Source: Plantago major (Eukaryota > Streptophyta > Magnoliopsida > Lamiales > Plantaginaceae). From it: a stretch of 64,000 nucleotides of DNA. The notes beneath the pieces are model-generated. The model did not search any database. It was given only the letters and a program-made list of their open reading frames with translations, and was not told where the DNA came from. The position numbers and the translations under genes were made by a program. Position 1 is the first letter of the stretch. Each line of letters opens with the position of its first letter. Shown here piece by piece: positions 45,581 to 60,500 of the stretch. The DNA lies in contig CM048844.1 in the NCBI GenBank assembly GCA_026545765.1, positions 53,230,932-53,294,931 on the forward strand. Direction: 5' to 3'.

Positions 45581-48500
45581 ACTCCTTTTGTATGTTGTTT
45601 ATCTCTCAGGCAAAGTTGTTCGTTTGTTGTTTATCCCACTCCTATTGTTGTTGTTTAACTCTCCATTAGAGTTCATCGTTTGTGATACTCTTACTCCTTT
45701 ATGTGTATATTTTAAATCTCGAATATACTTTTTCGTTTCTCATTATACCACTCCTTTAGTGTGTTGTTTATCTCTCAAGCAGAGTTCTTCGATTGTAGCT
45801 AATCTCACTCCTTTTGAGTGTTGTTTAACTCATAATTAGAGTTCGTCGTCTGTGATACTCTTACTCCATTATGTGTAATTTTTAAATCTCGAATAGACTT
45901 TTCGTTTCTAATTATCCCACTCCTTTAGTGTGTTGTTTATCTCTCAAACAGAGTTGTTTGTTTGTTATTTATCCCACTCCATTTGTTTGTTATTTAACTC
46001 TTCATTAGAGTTCTTCGTTTGAGATAGAACTCCTTTCTGTGTATTTTTTGAATCTCTAATAGACTTTTTCGTTTCTCATTATCACACTCTGCTAGTGTGT
46101 TGTTTATCTCTCAAGTAGAGTTGTTCGTTTGTTGTTAATCCCACTCGTTTTTGTGTGTTGTTTAACTCTTAATTAGAGTTCTTCGTCTGTGATACTCTTA
46201 CTCCTTTGTGTGAAATTTTTAAATCTCGAATAGATCTTTTCGTTTCTCATAATCCCACTCCTTTTGTGTGTTGTTTATCTCTCAGGCAAAGTTGTTCGTT
46301 TGTTGTTTATCCCACTCCTTTTGTGTGTTGTTTAACTATCCATTAGAGTTCTTCGTTTGTGATACTCTTACTCCTTTCTGTGTATATTTTTAATCTGGAA
46401 TAGACTTTTTCTTTTCTCATTATCCCACTGCTTTAGTGTGTTGTTTTTCTCTCAAGTGGAGTTGTTCGTTTGTTGTTAATCCCACTCCTTTTGTGTGTTG
46501 TTTAATTCTTAATTAGAGTTCTTCGTCTGTGATACTCTTACTCCTTTCTGTGTAATTTTTAAATCTCGAATAGATCTTTTCGTTTCTCATAATCCCACTC
46601 CTTTTGTGTGTTGTTTATCTCTCAGGCAAAGTTGTTCGTTTGTTGTTTATCCCACTCCTTTTGTGTGTTGTTTAACTCTTAATTAGAGTTCTTAAATGCG
46701 TGATACTCTTACTCCATTCTGTGTAATTTTTAAATTCCGAATAGACCTTTTCGTTTCTCATTATCCCACTCCTTTTTGTGTTGTTTATCTCTCAGGCAAA
46801 GTTGTTCGTTTGTTGGTTATTCCACTCCTTTTGTGTGTTGTTTAACTCTCCATTAGAGTTCCTCGTCTGTGATACTCATACTCCTTTCTGTGTATATTTT
46901 AAATCACGAATAGACCTTTTCGTTTTTCATAATCCCACTCCTATAGTGTGTTGTTTATCTCTCAAGTGGAGTTGTTCGTTGGTTGTTAATCCCACTCCTT
47001 TTGTGTGTTGTTTAATTCTTAATTAGAGTTCTTCGTCTGTGATACTCTTACTCCTTTCTGTGTAATTTTTAAATCTCGAATAGAACTTTTCGTTTCTCAT
47101 AATCCCTCTCCTTTTGTATGTTGTTTATCTCTCAGGCAAAGTTGTTCGTTTGTTGTTTATCCCACTCCTTTTGTTGATGTTTAACTCTCCATTAGAGTTC
47201 ATCGTTTGTGATACTCTTACTCCTTTCTGTGTATATTTTAAATCTCGAATATACTTTTTCGTTTCTCATTATACCACTCCTTTAGTGTGTTGTTTATCTC
47301 TCAAGCAGAGTTCTTCGATTGTAGCTAATCTCACTCCTTTTGTGTGTTGTTTAACTCATAATTAGAGTTCCCCGCCTGTGATACTCTTACTCCATTATGT
47401 GTAATTTTTAAATCTCGAATAGTCCTTTTCGTTTCTAATTATCCCACTCCTTTAGTGTGTTGTTTATCTCTCAAGCAGAGTTGTTCGTTTGTTGTTTATC
47501 CTACTCCATTTGTTTGTTGTTTAACTCTTAATTAGAGTTCTTCGTTTGAGATAGAACTCCTTTCTGTGTATTTTTTGAAATCTCAAATAGACTTTTTCGT
47601 TTCTCATTATCACATTCCTTTAGTCTGTTGTTTATCTCTCAAATAGAGTTGTTTGTATGTTGTTAATACCACTCCTTTTGTGTGTTGTTTAACTCTTAAT
47701 TAGAGTTCTTCGTCTTTGATACTCTTACTCCTTTCTGTGTAATTTTTAAATCTCGAATAGACCTTTTCGTTTCTCATAATCCCACTCCTTTTGTGTGTTG
47801 TTTATCTCTCAGGCAAAGTTGTTCGTTTGTTGTTTATCCCACTCCTTTTGTTTGTTGTTTAACTCTTAATTAGAGTTCTTCACCTGTGATACTCTTACTC
47901 CTTTCTGTGTAATTTTTAAATCTCGAATAGACCTTTTCGTTTCTCATAATCCCACTCCTTTTGTGTGTTGTTTATCTCTCAGGCAAAGTTGTTCGTTTGT
48001 TGTTTATCCCACTGCTTTTGTGTGTTGTTTAACTCTTAATTAGAGTTCTTCGTCTGTGATACTCTTACTCCTTTCTGTGTAATTTTTAAATCTCGAATAG
48101 ATCTTTTCGTTTCTCATAATCCCACTCCTCTTGTGTGTTGTTTATCTCTCAGGCAAAGTTGTTCGTTTGTTGTTTATCCCACTCCTTTTGTGTGTTGTTT
48201 AACTCTTAATTAGAGTTCTTCGTCTGTGATACTCTTACTCCTTTCTGTGTAATTTTTAAATCTCGAATAGACCTTTTCGTTTCTCATAATCCCACTCCTT
48301 TTGTGTGTTGTTTATCTCTCAGGCAAAGTTGTTCGTTTGTTGTTTATTCCACTCCTTTTGTGTGTTGTTTAACTATCCATTAGAGTTCTTCGTTTGTGAT
48401 ACTCTTACTCCTTTCTGTGTATATTTTTAATCTGGAATAGACTTTTTCGGTTTACATTATCCTACTCCTTTAGTGTATTGTTTGTCTCTCAAGTGGAGTT

Positions 48501-51500
48501 GTTCGTTGGTTGTTAATCCCACTCCGTTTGTGTGTTGTTTAATTCTTAATTAGAGTTCTTCGTCTGTGATACTCTTACTCCTTTCTGTGTAAATTTTAAA
48601 TCTCGAATAGAACTTTTCGTTTCTCATAATCCCACTCCTTTTGTATGTTGTTTATCTCTCAGGCAAAGTTGTTCGTTTGTTGTTTATCCCACTCCTTTTG
48701 TTGATGTTTAACTCTCCATTAGAGTTCATCGTTTGTGATACTCTTACTCCTTTCTGTGTATATTTTAAATCTCGAATATACTTTTTCGTTTATCATTATA
48801 CCACTCCTTTAGTGTGTTGTTTATCTCTCAAGCAGAGTTCTTCGATTGTAGCTAATCTCACTCCTTTTGTGTGTTGTTTAACTCATAATTAGAGTTCCCC
48901 GTCTGTGATACTCTTACTCCATTATGTGTAATTTATAAATCTCGAATAGACTTTTCGTTTCTAATTATCCCACTCCTTTAGTGTGTTGTTTATCTCTCAA
49001 ACAGAGTTGTTTGTTTGTGGTTTATCCCACTCCATTTGTTTGTTGTTTAACTCTTCATTAGAGTTCTTCGTTTGAGATAGAACTCCTTTCTATGTATTTT
49101 TTAATTCTCTCATAGACTTTTTCGTTTCTCATGATCACACTCCTCTAGTGTGTTGTTTATCTCTCAAGTAGAGTTGTTGGTTTGTTGTTAATCCCACTCC
49201 TTTTGTGTGTTGTTTAACTCTTAATTAGAGTTCTTCGTCTTTGTTACTCCTACTCCTTTCTGTGTAATTTTTAAATCTCGAATAGACCTTTTCGTTTCTC
49301 ATTATCCCACTCCTTTAGTGTGTTGTTTATCTCTCAAGCAGAGTTCTTCGTTTGTTGTTTATCCCACTCCTTTTGTGTGTTGTTTAAGTCTTAATTAGAG
49401 TTCTTCTTCTGTGATACTCTTACTCCATTCTGTATAATTTTTAAATCTCGAATAGACCTTTTCGTTTCTGATTATCCCACTCCTTTTGTGTGTTGTTTAT
49501 CTCTCAGGCAAAGTTGTTCGTTTGTTGTTTATCCCACACCTTTTGTGTGTTGTCTAATTCTCCATTATAGTTCTTCATTTGTGATACTCTTACTCCTTTC
49601 TATGTATATTTTAAACCTGGAATAGACTTTTTCATTTCTCATTATCCCAGTCCTTTAGGGTGTTGTTTGTCTCTCAAGTGGAGTTGCTCGTTTGGATTTA
49701 ATCCCACTCCTTTTGTGTGTTGTTTAACTCTCCATTAGAATTCTTCTTTTGTGATACTCTTACTCCTTTCTGTGTATATTTTAAACCTGGAATAGACTTT
49801 TTCATTTCTCATTATCACACTCCTTTAGTGTGTTGTTTATCTCTCAGGCAAAGTTGTTCGTTTGTTGTTTATCCCACTCCTTTTGTTGTTGTTTAACTCT
49901 CCATTAGAGTTCATCGTTTGTGATACTCTTACTCCTTTCTGTGTATATTTTAAATCTCGAATATACTTTTTCGTTTCTCATTATACCACTCCTTTAGTGT
50001 GTTGTTTATCTCTCAAGCAGAGTTCTTCGATCGTAGCTAATCTCACTCCTTTTGTGTGTTGTTTAACTCATAATTAGAGTTCCCCGTCTGTGATACTCTT
50101 ACTCCATTATGTGTAATTTTTAAATCTCGAATAGACTTTTCGTTTCTAATTATCCCACTCCTTTAGTGTGTTGTTTATCTCTCAAACAGAGTTGTTTGTT
50201 TGTTGTTTATCCCACTCCATTTGTTTGTTGTTTAACTCTTCATTAGAGTTCTTCGTTTGAGATAGAACTCCTTTCTGTGTATTTTTTAAATCTCTAACAG
50301 ACTTTTTCATTTCTCATTATCACACTCAGCTAGTGTGTTGTTTATCTCACAAGTAGAGTTCTTCATTTGTTGTTAATCCCACTCGTTTTTGTGTGTTGTT
50401 TAACTCTTACTTAGAGTTCTTCGTCTGTGATACTCTTACTCCTTCGTGTGTAATTTTTAAATCTCGAATAGATCTTTTCGTTTCTCATAATCCCACTCCT
50501 TTTGTGTGTTGTTTATCTCTCAGGCAAAGTTGTTCGTTTGTTGTTTATCCCACTGCTTTTGTGTGTTGTTTAACTCTTAATTAGAGTTCTTCGTCTGTGA
50601 TACTCTTACTCCTTTCTGTGTAATTTTTAAATCTCGAATAGAACTTTTCGTTTCTCATAATCCCACTCCTTTTGTATGTTGTTTATCTCTCAGGCAAAGT
50701 TGTTCGTTTGTTGTTTATCCCACTCCTTTTGTTGATGTTTAACTCTCCATTAGAGTTCATCGTTTGTGATACTCTTACTCCTTTCTGTGTATATTTTAAA
50801 TCTCGAATATACTTTTTCGTTTATCATTATACCACTCCTTTAGTGTGTTGTTTATCTCTCAAGCAGAGTTCTTCGATTGTAGCTAATCTCACTCCTTTTG
50901 TGTGTTGTTTAACTCATAATTAGAGTTCCCCGTCTGTGATACTCTTACTCCATTATGTGTAATTTATAAATCTCGAATAGACTTTTCGTTTCTAATTATC
51001 CCACTCCTTTAGTGTGTTGTTTATCTCTCAAACAGAGTTGTTTGTTTGTGGTTTATCCCACTCCATTTGTTTGTTGTTTAACTATTCATTAGAGTTCTTC
51101 GTTTGAGATAGAACTCCTTTCTGTGTATTTTTTAAATCTCTAACAGACTTTTTCGTCTCTCATTATCACACTCCTCTAGTCTGTTGTTTATCTCTCAAGT
51201 AGAGTTGTTCGTTTGTTGTTAATCCCACTCCTTTTCTGTGTTGTTTAACTCTTAATTAGAGTTCTTCGTCTATGATACTCTTACTGCATTATGTGTAATT
51301 TTTAAATCTCGAATAGACCTTTTCGTTTCTCATTATCCCACTCCTTTAGTGTGTTGTTTATCTCTCAAGCAGAGTTGTTCGTTTGTTGTCTATCCCAATC
51401 CTTTTGTGTGTTGTTTAACTCTCCATTAGAATTCTTCGTTTGTGATACTCTTACTCCTTTCTGTGTATATTTTAAATCTCTAATAGACTTTTTCGTTTCT

Positions 51501-54500
51501 CATTATCCCACTCCTTTAGTGTGTTGTTTGTCTCTCAAGTGGAGTTGTTCGTTGGTTGTTAATCCCACTCCTTTTGTATGTTGTTTAATTCGTAATTAGA
51601 GTTCTTCGTCTGTGATACTCTTACTCCTTTCTGTGTAATTTTTAAATCTCGAATAGATCTTTTCGTTTCTCATAATCCCACTCCTTTTGTGTGTTGTTTA
51701 TCTCTCAGGCAAAGTTGTTCGTTTGTTGTTTATCCCACTGCTTTTGTGTGTTGTTTAACTCTTAATTAGAGTTCTTCGTCTGTGATACTCTTACTCCTTT
51801 CTGTGTAATTTTTAAATCTCGAATAGAACTTTTCGTTTCTCATAATCCCACTCCTTTTGTATGTTGTTTATCTCTCAGGCAAAGTTGTTCGTTTGTTGTT
51901 TATCCCACTCCTTTTGTTGATGTTTAACTCTCCATTAGAGTTCATCGTTTGTGATACTCTTACTCCTTTCTGTGTATATTTTAAATCTCGAATATACTTT
52001 TTCGTTTATCATTATACCACTCCTTTAGTGTGTTGTTTATCTCTCAAGCAGAGTTCTTCGATTGTAGCTAATCTCACTCCTTTTGTGTGTTGTTTAACTC
52101 ATAATTAGAGTTCCCCGTCTGTGATACTCTTACTCCATTATGTGTAATTTATAAATCTCGAATAGACTTTTCGTTTCTAATTATCCCACTCCTTTAGTGT
52201 GTTGTTTATCTCTCAAACAGAGTTGTTTGTTTGTGGTTTATCCCACTCCATTTGTTTGTTGTTTAACTCTTCATTAGAGTTCTTCGTTTGAGATAGAACT
52301 CCTTTCTGTGTATTTTTTAAATCTCTAACAGACTTTTTCGTTTCTCATTATCACACTCTGCTAGTGTGTTGTTTATCTCTCAAGTAGAGTTGTCCGTTTG
52401 TTGTTAATCCCACTCGTTTTTGTGTGTTGTTTAACTCTTAATTAGAGTTCTTCGTCTGTGATACTCTTACTCCTTTCTGTGTAATTTTTAAATCTCGAAT
52501 AGATCTTTTCATTTCTCATAATCCCACTCCTTTTGTGTGTTGTTTATCTCTCAGGCAAAGTTGTTCGTTTGTTGTTTATCCCACTCCTTCTGTGTGTTGT
52601 TTAACTCTTAATTAGAGTTCTTCACCTGTGATACTCTTACTCCTTTCTGTGTAATTTTTAAATCTCGAATAGACCTTTTCGTTTCTCATAATCCCACTCC
52701 TTTTGTGTGTTGTTTATCTCTCAGGCAAAGTTGTTCGTTTGTTGTTTATCCCACTCCTTTTGTGTGTTGTTTAACTATCCATTAGAGTTCTTCGTTTGTG
52801 ATACTCTTACTCCTTTCTGTGTATATTTTTAATCTGGAATAGACTTTTTCGTTTTACATTATCCTACTCCTTTAGTGTGTTGTTTGTCTCTCAAGTGGAG
52901 TTGTTCGTTGGTTGTTAATCCCACTCCTTTTGTGTGTTGTTTAATTCTTAATTAGAGTTCTTCGTCTGTGATACTCTTACTCCTTTCTGTGTAAATTTTA
53001 AATCTCGAATAGAACTTTTCGTTTCTCATAATCCCACTCCTTTTGTATGTTGTTTATCTCTCAGGCAAAGTAGTTCGTTTGTTGTTTATCCCACTCCTTT
53101 TGTTGTTGTTTAACTCTCCATTAGAGTTCATCGTTTGTGATACTCTTACTCCTTTCTGTGTATATTTTAAATCTCGAATATACTTTTTCGTTTCTCATTA
53201 TACCACTCCTTTAGTGTGTTGTTTATCTCTCAAGCAGAGTTCTTCGATCGTAGCTAATCTCACTCCTTTTGTGTGTTGTTTAACTCATAATTAGAGTTCC
53301 CCGTCTGTGATACTCTTACTCCATTATGTGTAATTTTTAAATCTCGAATAGACTTTTCGTTTCTAATTATCCCACTCCTTTAGTGTGTTGTTTATCTCTC
53401 AAACAGAGTTGTTTGTTTGTTGTTTATCCCACTCCATTTGTTTGTTGTTTAACTCTTCATTAGAGTTCTTCGTTTGAGATAGAACTCCTTTCTGTGTATT
53501 TTTTAAATCTCTAACAGACTTTTTCATTTCTCATTATCACACTCTGCTAGTGTGTTGTTTATCTCACAAGTAGAGTTCTCCGTTTGTTGTTAATCCCACT
53601 CATTTTTGTGTGTTGTTTAACTCTTAATTAGAGTTCTTCGTCTGTGATACTCTTACTCCTTCGTGTGTAATTTTTAAATCTCGAATAGATCTTTTCGTTT
53701 CTCATAATCCCACTCCTTTTGTGTGTTGTTTATCTCTCAGGCAAAGTTGTTCGTTTGTTGTTTATCCCACTCCTTTTGTGTGTTGTTTAACTATCCATTA
53801 GAGTTCTTCGTTTGTGATACTCTTACTCCTTTCTGTGTGTATTTTAAATCTTGAATAGACTTTTTCGTTTCTCATTATCCCACTCCTTTAGGGTGTTGTT
53901 TGTCTCTCAAGTGGAGTTGTTCGTTTGTTGTTACTCCCACTCCTTTTGTGAGTTATTTAATTCTGAATTAGAGTTCTTCGTCTGTGATACTCTTTCTCCT
54001 TTATGTGTAATTTTTAAATCTCGAATAGAACTTTTCGTTTCTCATAATCCCACTCCTTTTGTGTGTTGTTTATCTCTCAGGCAAAGTTGTTCGTTTGTTG
54101 TTTATCCCACTGCTTTTGTGTGTTGTTTAACTCTTAATTAGAGTTCTTCGTCTGTGATACTCTTACTCCTTTCTGTGTAATTTTTAAATCTCGAATAGAT
54201 CTTTTCGTTTCTCATAATCCCACTCCTTTTGTGTGTTGTTTATCTCTCAGGCAAAGTTGTTCGTTTGTTGTTTATCCCACTCCTTTTGTGTGTTGTTTAA
54301 CTCTTAATTAGAGTTCTTCGTCTGTGATACTCTTACTCCTTTCTGTGTAATTTTTAAATCTCGAATAGACCTTTTCGTTTCTCATAATCCCACTCCTTTT
54401 GTGTGTTGTTTATCTCTCAGGCAAAGTTGTTCGTTTGTTGTTTATTCCACTCCTTTTGTGTGTTGTTTAACTATCCATTAGAGTTCTTCGTTTGTGATAC

Positions 54501-57500
54501 TCTTACTCCTTTCTGTGTATATTTTTAATCTGGAATAGACTTTTTCGTTTTACATTATCCTACTCCTTTAGTGTGTTGTTTGTCTCTCAAGTGGAGTTGT
54601 TCGTTGGTTGTTAATCCCACTCCTTTTGTGTGTTGTTTAATTCTTAATTAGAGTTCTTCGTCTGTGATACTCTTACTCCTTTCTGTGTAAATTTTAAATC
54701 TCGAATAGAACTTTTCGTTTCTCATAATCCCACTCCTTTTGTATGTTATTTATCTCTCAGGCAAAGTTGTTCGTTTGTTGTTTATCCCACTCCTTTTGTT
54801 GTTGTTTAACTCTCCATTAGAGTTCATCGTTTGTGATACTCTTACTCCTTTCTGTGTATATTTTAAATCTCGAATATACTTTTTCGTTTCTCATTATACC
54901 ACTCCTTTAGTGTGTTGTTTATCTCTCAAGCAGAGTTCTTCGATTGTAGCTAATCTCACTCCTTTTGTGTGTTGTTTAACTCATAATTAGAGTTCCCCGT
55001 CTGTGATACTCTTACTCCATTATGTGTAATTTTTAAATCTCGAATAGACTTTTCGTTTCTAATTATCCCACTCCTTTAGTGTGTTGTTTATCTCTCAAAC
55101 AGAGTTGTTTGTTTATTGTTTATCCCACTCCATTTGTTCGTTGTTTAACTCTTCATTAGAGTTCTTCGTTTGAGATAGAACTCCTTTCTGTGTATTTTTT
55201 AAATCTCTAACAGACTTTTTCGTTTCTCATTATCACACTCTGCTAGTGTGTTGTTTATCTCACAAGTAGAGTTCTTCATTTGTTGTTAATCCCACTCGTT
55301 TTTGTGTGTTGTTTAACTCTTAATTAGAGTTCTTCGTCTGTGATACTCTTACTCCTTTGTGTGTAATTTTTAAATCTCGAATAGATCTTTTCGTTTCTCA
55401 TAATCCCACTCCTTTTGTGTGTTGTTTATCTCTCAGGCAAAGTTGTTCGTTTGTTGTTTATCCCACTCCTTTTGTGTGTTGTTTAACTCTTAATTAGAGT
55501 TCTTCGTATGTGATACTCTTACTCCTTTCTGTGTAATTTTTAAATCTCGAATAGACCTTTTCGTTTCTCATAATCCCACTCCTTTTGTGTGTTGTTTATC
55601 TCTCAGGCAAAGTTGTTCGTTTGTTGTTTATCCCACTCCTTTTGTGTGTTGTTTAACTATCCATTAGAGTTCTTCGTTTGTGATACTCTTACTCCTTTCT
55701 GTGTATATTTTTAATCTGGAATAGACTTTTTCGTTTTACATTATACTACTCCTTTAGTGTGTTGTTTGTCTCTCAAGTGGAGTTGTTCGTTGGTTGTTAA
55801 TCCCACTCCTTTTGTGTGTTGTTTAATTCTTAATTAGAGTTCTTAAATGTGATACTCTTACTCCTTTCTGTGTAAATTTTAAATCTCGAATAGAACTTTT
55901 CGTTTCTCATAATCCCACTCCTTTTGTATGTTGTTTATCTCTCAGGCAAAGTAGTTCGTTTGTTGTTTATCCCACTCCTTTTGTTGTTGTTTAACTCTCC
56001 ATTAGAGTTCATCGTTTGTGATACTCTTACTCCTTTCTGTGTATATTTTAAATCTCGAATATACTTTTTCGTTTCTCATTATACCACTCCTTTAGTGTGT
56101 TGTTTATCTCTCAAGCAGAGTTCTTCGATTGTAGCTAATCTCACTCCTTTTGTGTGTTGTTTAACTCATAATTAGAGTTCCCCGTCTGTGATACTCTTAC
56201 TCCATTATGTGTAATTTTTAAATCTCGAATAGACTTTTCGTTTCTAATTATCCCACTCCTTTAGTGTGTTGTTTATCTCTCAAACAGAGTTGTTTGTTTG
56301 TTGTTTATCCCACTCCATTTGTTTGTTGTTTAACTCTTCATTAGAGTTCTTCGTTTGAGATAGAACTCCTTTCTGTGTATTTTTTAAATCTCTAACAGAC
56401 TTTTTCGTTTCTCATTATCACACTCTGCTAGTGTGTTGTTTATCTCACAAGTAGAGTTCTTCGTTTGTTGTTAATCCCACTCGTTTTTGTGTGTTGTTTA
56501 ACTCTTAATTAGAGTTCTTCGTCTGTGATACTCTTACTCCTTTGTGTGTAATTTTTAAATCTCGAATATTTCTTTTCGTTTCTCATAATCCCACTCCTTT
56601 TGTGTGTTGTTTATCTCTCAGGCAAAGTTGTTCGTTTGTTGTTTATCCCACTCCTTTTGTGTGTTGTTTAACTCTTAATTAGAGTTCTTCACCTGTGATA
56701 CTCTTACTCCTTTCTGTGTAATTTTTAAATCTCGAATAGACCTTTTCGTTTCTCATAATCCCACTCCTTTTGTGTTGTTTATCTCTCAGGCAAAGTTGTT
56801 CGTTTGTTGTTTATCCCACTCCTTTTGTGTGTTGTTTAACTATCCATTAGAGTTCTTCGTATGTGATACTCTTACTCCTTTCTGTGTATATTTTTAATCT
56901 GGAATAGACTTTTTCGTTTTACATTATCCTACTCCTTTAGTGTGTTGTTTGTCTCTCAAGTGGAGTTGTTCGTTGGTTGTTAATCCCACGCCTTTTGTGT
57001 GTTGTTTAATTCTTAATTAGAGTTCTTCGTCTGTGATACTCTTACTCCTTTCTGTGTAAATTTTAAATCTCGATTAGAACTTTTCGTTTCTCATAATCCC
57101 ACTCCTTTTGTATGTTGTTTATCTCTCAGGCAAAGTAGTTCGTTTGTTGTTTATCCCACTCCATTTGTTGTTGTTTAACTCTCCATTAGAGTTCATCGTT
57201 TGTGATACTCTTACTCCTTTCTGTGTATATTTTAAATCTCGAATAGAACTTTTCGTTTCTCATAATCCCACTCCTTTAGTGTGTTGTTTATCTCTCAAGC
57301 AGAGTTGTTCGATTGTTCTTTATCCCACTCCATTTGTTTGTGGTTTAACTCTTAATTAGAATTCTTCGTCTGTGATACTCTTACTCCTTTCTATGTAATT
57401 TTTAAATCTCGAATAGAACTTTTCGTTTCTCATAATCCCACTCCTTTTGTATGTTGTTTATCTCTCAGGAAAAGTTGTTCGTTTGTTGTTTATCCCACTC

Positions 57501-60500
57501 CTTTTGTTTGTTGTTTAACTCTCCATTAGAGTTCTTCGTTTGTGATACTCTTACTCCTTTCTGTGTATATTTTTAATCTGGAATAGACTTTTTCGTTTTA
57601 CATTATCCTACTCCTTTAGTGTGTTGTTTGTCTCTCAAGTGGAGTTGTTCGTTGGTTGTTAATCCCACTCCTTTTGTGTGTTGTTTAATTCTTAATTAGA
57701 GTTCTTCGTCTGTGATACTCTTACTCCTTTCTGTGTAAATTTTAAATCTCGAATAGAACTTTTCGTTTCTCATAATCCCACTCCTTTTGTATGTTGTTTA
57801 TCTCTCAGGAAAAGTTGTTCGTTTGTTGTTTATCCCACTCCTTTTGTTTGTTGTTTAACTCTCCATTAGAGTTCATCGTTTGTGATACTCTTACTCCTTT
57901 CTGTATATATTTTAAATCTCGAATATACTTTTTCGTTTCTCATTATACCACTCCTGTAGTGTGTTGTTTATCTCTCAAGCAGCGTTCTTCGATTGTAGCT
58001 AATCTCACTCCTTTTGTGTGTTGTTTAACTCATAATTAGAGTTCCCCGTCTCTGATACTCTTACTCCATTATGTGTAATTTTTAAATCTCGAATAGACCA
58101 TTTCGTTTCTCATTATCCCACTGCTTTAGTGTGTTGTTTATCTCTCAAGCAGAGTTGTTCGTTTGTTGTTTATCCCACTCCTTTTGTTTGTTGTTTAACT
58201 CTCCATTAGAGTTCTTCGTTTGAGATAGAACTCCTTTCTCTGTATTTTTTAAATCTCTAATAGACTTTTTAGTTTCTCGTTATCACACTCCTTTAGTGTG
58301 TTGTTTATCTCTCAAGCAGAGTTGTTCGTTTGTTGTTTATCCCACTCCTTTTGTTTGTTGTTTAACTCTTAATTAGAGTTCTTCGTCTGTGATACTCTTA
58401 CTCCTTTCTGTGTAATTTTTAAATCTCGAATAGATCTTTTCGTTTCTCATAATCCCACTCCTTTTGTGTGTTGTTTAACTCTTAATTAGAGTTCTTCGTC
58501 TGTGATACTCTTACTCCTTTCTGTGTAATTTTTAAATCTCGAATAGACCTTTTCGTTTCTCATAATCCCACTCCTTTTGTGCGTTGTTTATCTCTCAGGC
58601 AAAGTTGTTCATTTGTTGTTTATTCCACTCCTTTTGTGTGTTGTTTAACTATCCATTAGAGTTCTTCGTTTGTGATACTCTTACTCCTTTCTGTGTATAT
58701 TTTTAATCTGGAATAGACTTTTTCGTTTTACATTATACTACTCCTTTAGTGTGTTGTTTGTCTCTCAAGTGGAGTTGTTCGTTGGTTGTTAATCCCACTC
58801 CTTTTGTGTGTTGTTTAATTCTTAATTAGAGTTCTTCGTCTGTGATACTCTTACTCCTTTCTGTGTAAATTTTAAATCTCGAATAGAACTTTACGTTTCT
58901 CATAATCCCACTCCTTTTGTATGTTGTTTATCTCTCAGGCAAAGTAGTTCGTTTGTTGTTTATCCCACTCCTTTTGTTGTTGTTTAACTCTCCATTAGAG
59001 TTCATCGTTTGTGATACTCTTACTCCTTTCTGTGTATATTTTAAATCTCGAATATACTTTTTCGTTTCTCATTATACCACTCCTTTAGTGTGTTGTTTAT
59101 CTCTCAAGCAGAGTTCTTCGATTGTAGCTAATCTCACTCCTTTTGTGTGTTGTTTAACTCATAATTAGAGTTCCCCGTCTGTGATACTCTTACTCCATTA
59201 TGTGTAATTTTTAAATCTCGAATAGACTTTTCGTTTCTAATTATCCCACTCCTTTAGTGTGTTGTTTATCTCTCAAACAGAGTTGTTTGTTTGTTGTTTA
59301 TCCCACTCCATTTGTTTGTTGTTTAACTCTTCATTAGAGTTCTTCGTTTGAGATAGAACTCCTTTCTGTGTATTTTTTAAATCTCTAACAGACTTTTTCG
59401 TTTCTCATTATCACACTCTGCTAGTGTGTTGTTTATCTCACAAGTAGAGTTCTTCGTTTGTTGTTAATCCCACTCGTTTTTGTGTGTTGTTTAACTCTTA
59501 ATTAGAGTTCTTCGTCTGTGATACTCTTACTCCTTTGTGTGTAATTTTTAAATCTCGAATATTTCTTTTCGTTTCTCATAATCCCACTCCTTTTGTGTGT
59601 TGTTTATCTCTCAGGCAAAGTTGTTCGTTTGTTGTTTATCCCACTCCTTTTGTGTGTTGTTTAACTCTTAATTAGAGTTCTTCACCTGTGATACTCTTAC
59701 TCCTTTCTGTGTAATTTTTAAATCTCGAATAGACCTTTTCGTTTCTCATAATCCCACTCCTTTTGTGTGTTGTTTATCTCTCAGGCAAAGTTGTTCGTTT
59801 GTTGTTTATCCCACTCCTTTTGTGTGTTGTTTAACTATCCATTAGAGTTCTTCGTTTGTGATACTCTTACTCCTTTCTGTGTATATTTTTAATCTGGAAT
59901 AGACTTTTTCGTTTTACATTATCCTACTCCTTTAGTGTGTTGTTTGTCTCTCAAGTGGAGTTGTTCGTTGGTTGTTAATCCCACTCCTTTTGTGTGTTGT
60001 TTAATTCTTAATTAGAGTTCTTCGTCTGTGATACTCTTACTCCTTTCTGTGTAAATTTTAAATCTCGATTAGAACTTTTCGTTTCTCATAATCCCACTCC
60101 TTTTGTATGTTGTTTATCTCTCAGGCAAAGTAGTTCGTTTGTTGTTTATCCCACTCCATTTGTTGTTGTTTAACTCTCCATTAGAGTTCATCGTTTGTGA
60201 TACTCTTACTCCTTTCTGTGTATATTTTAAATCTCGAATAGACCTTTTCGTTTCTCATTATCCCACTCCTTTAGTGTGTTGTTTGTCTCTCAAGCAGAGT
60301 TGTTCGTTTGTTGTTTATCCCACTCCATTTGTTTGTTGTTTAACTCTTAATTAGAGTTCTTCACCTGTGATACTCTTACTCCTTTCTGTGTAATTTTTAA
60401 ATCTCGAATAGACCTTTTCGTTTCTCATAATCCCACTCCTTTTGTGTGTTGTTTATCTCTCAGGCAAAGTTGTTCGTTTGTTGTTTATCCCACTCCTTTT

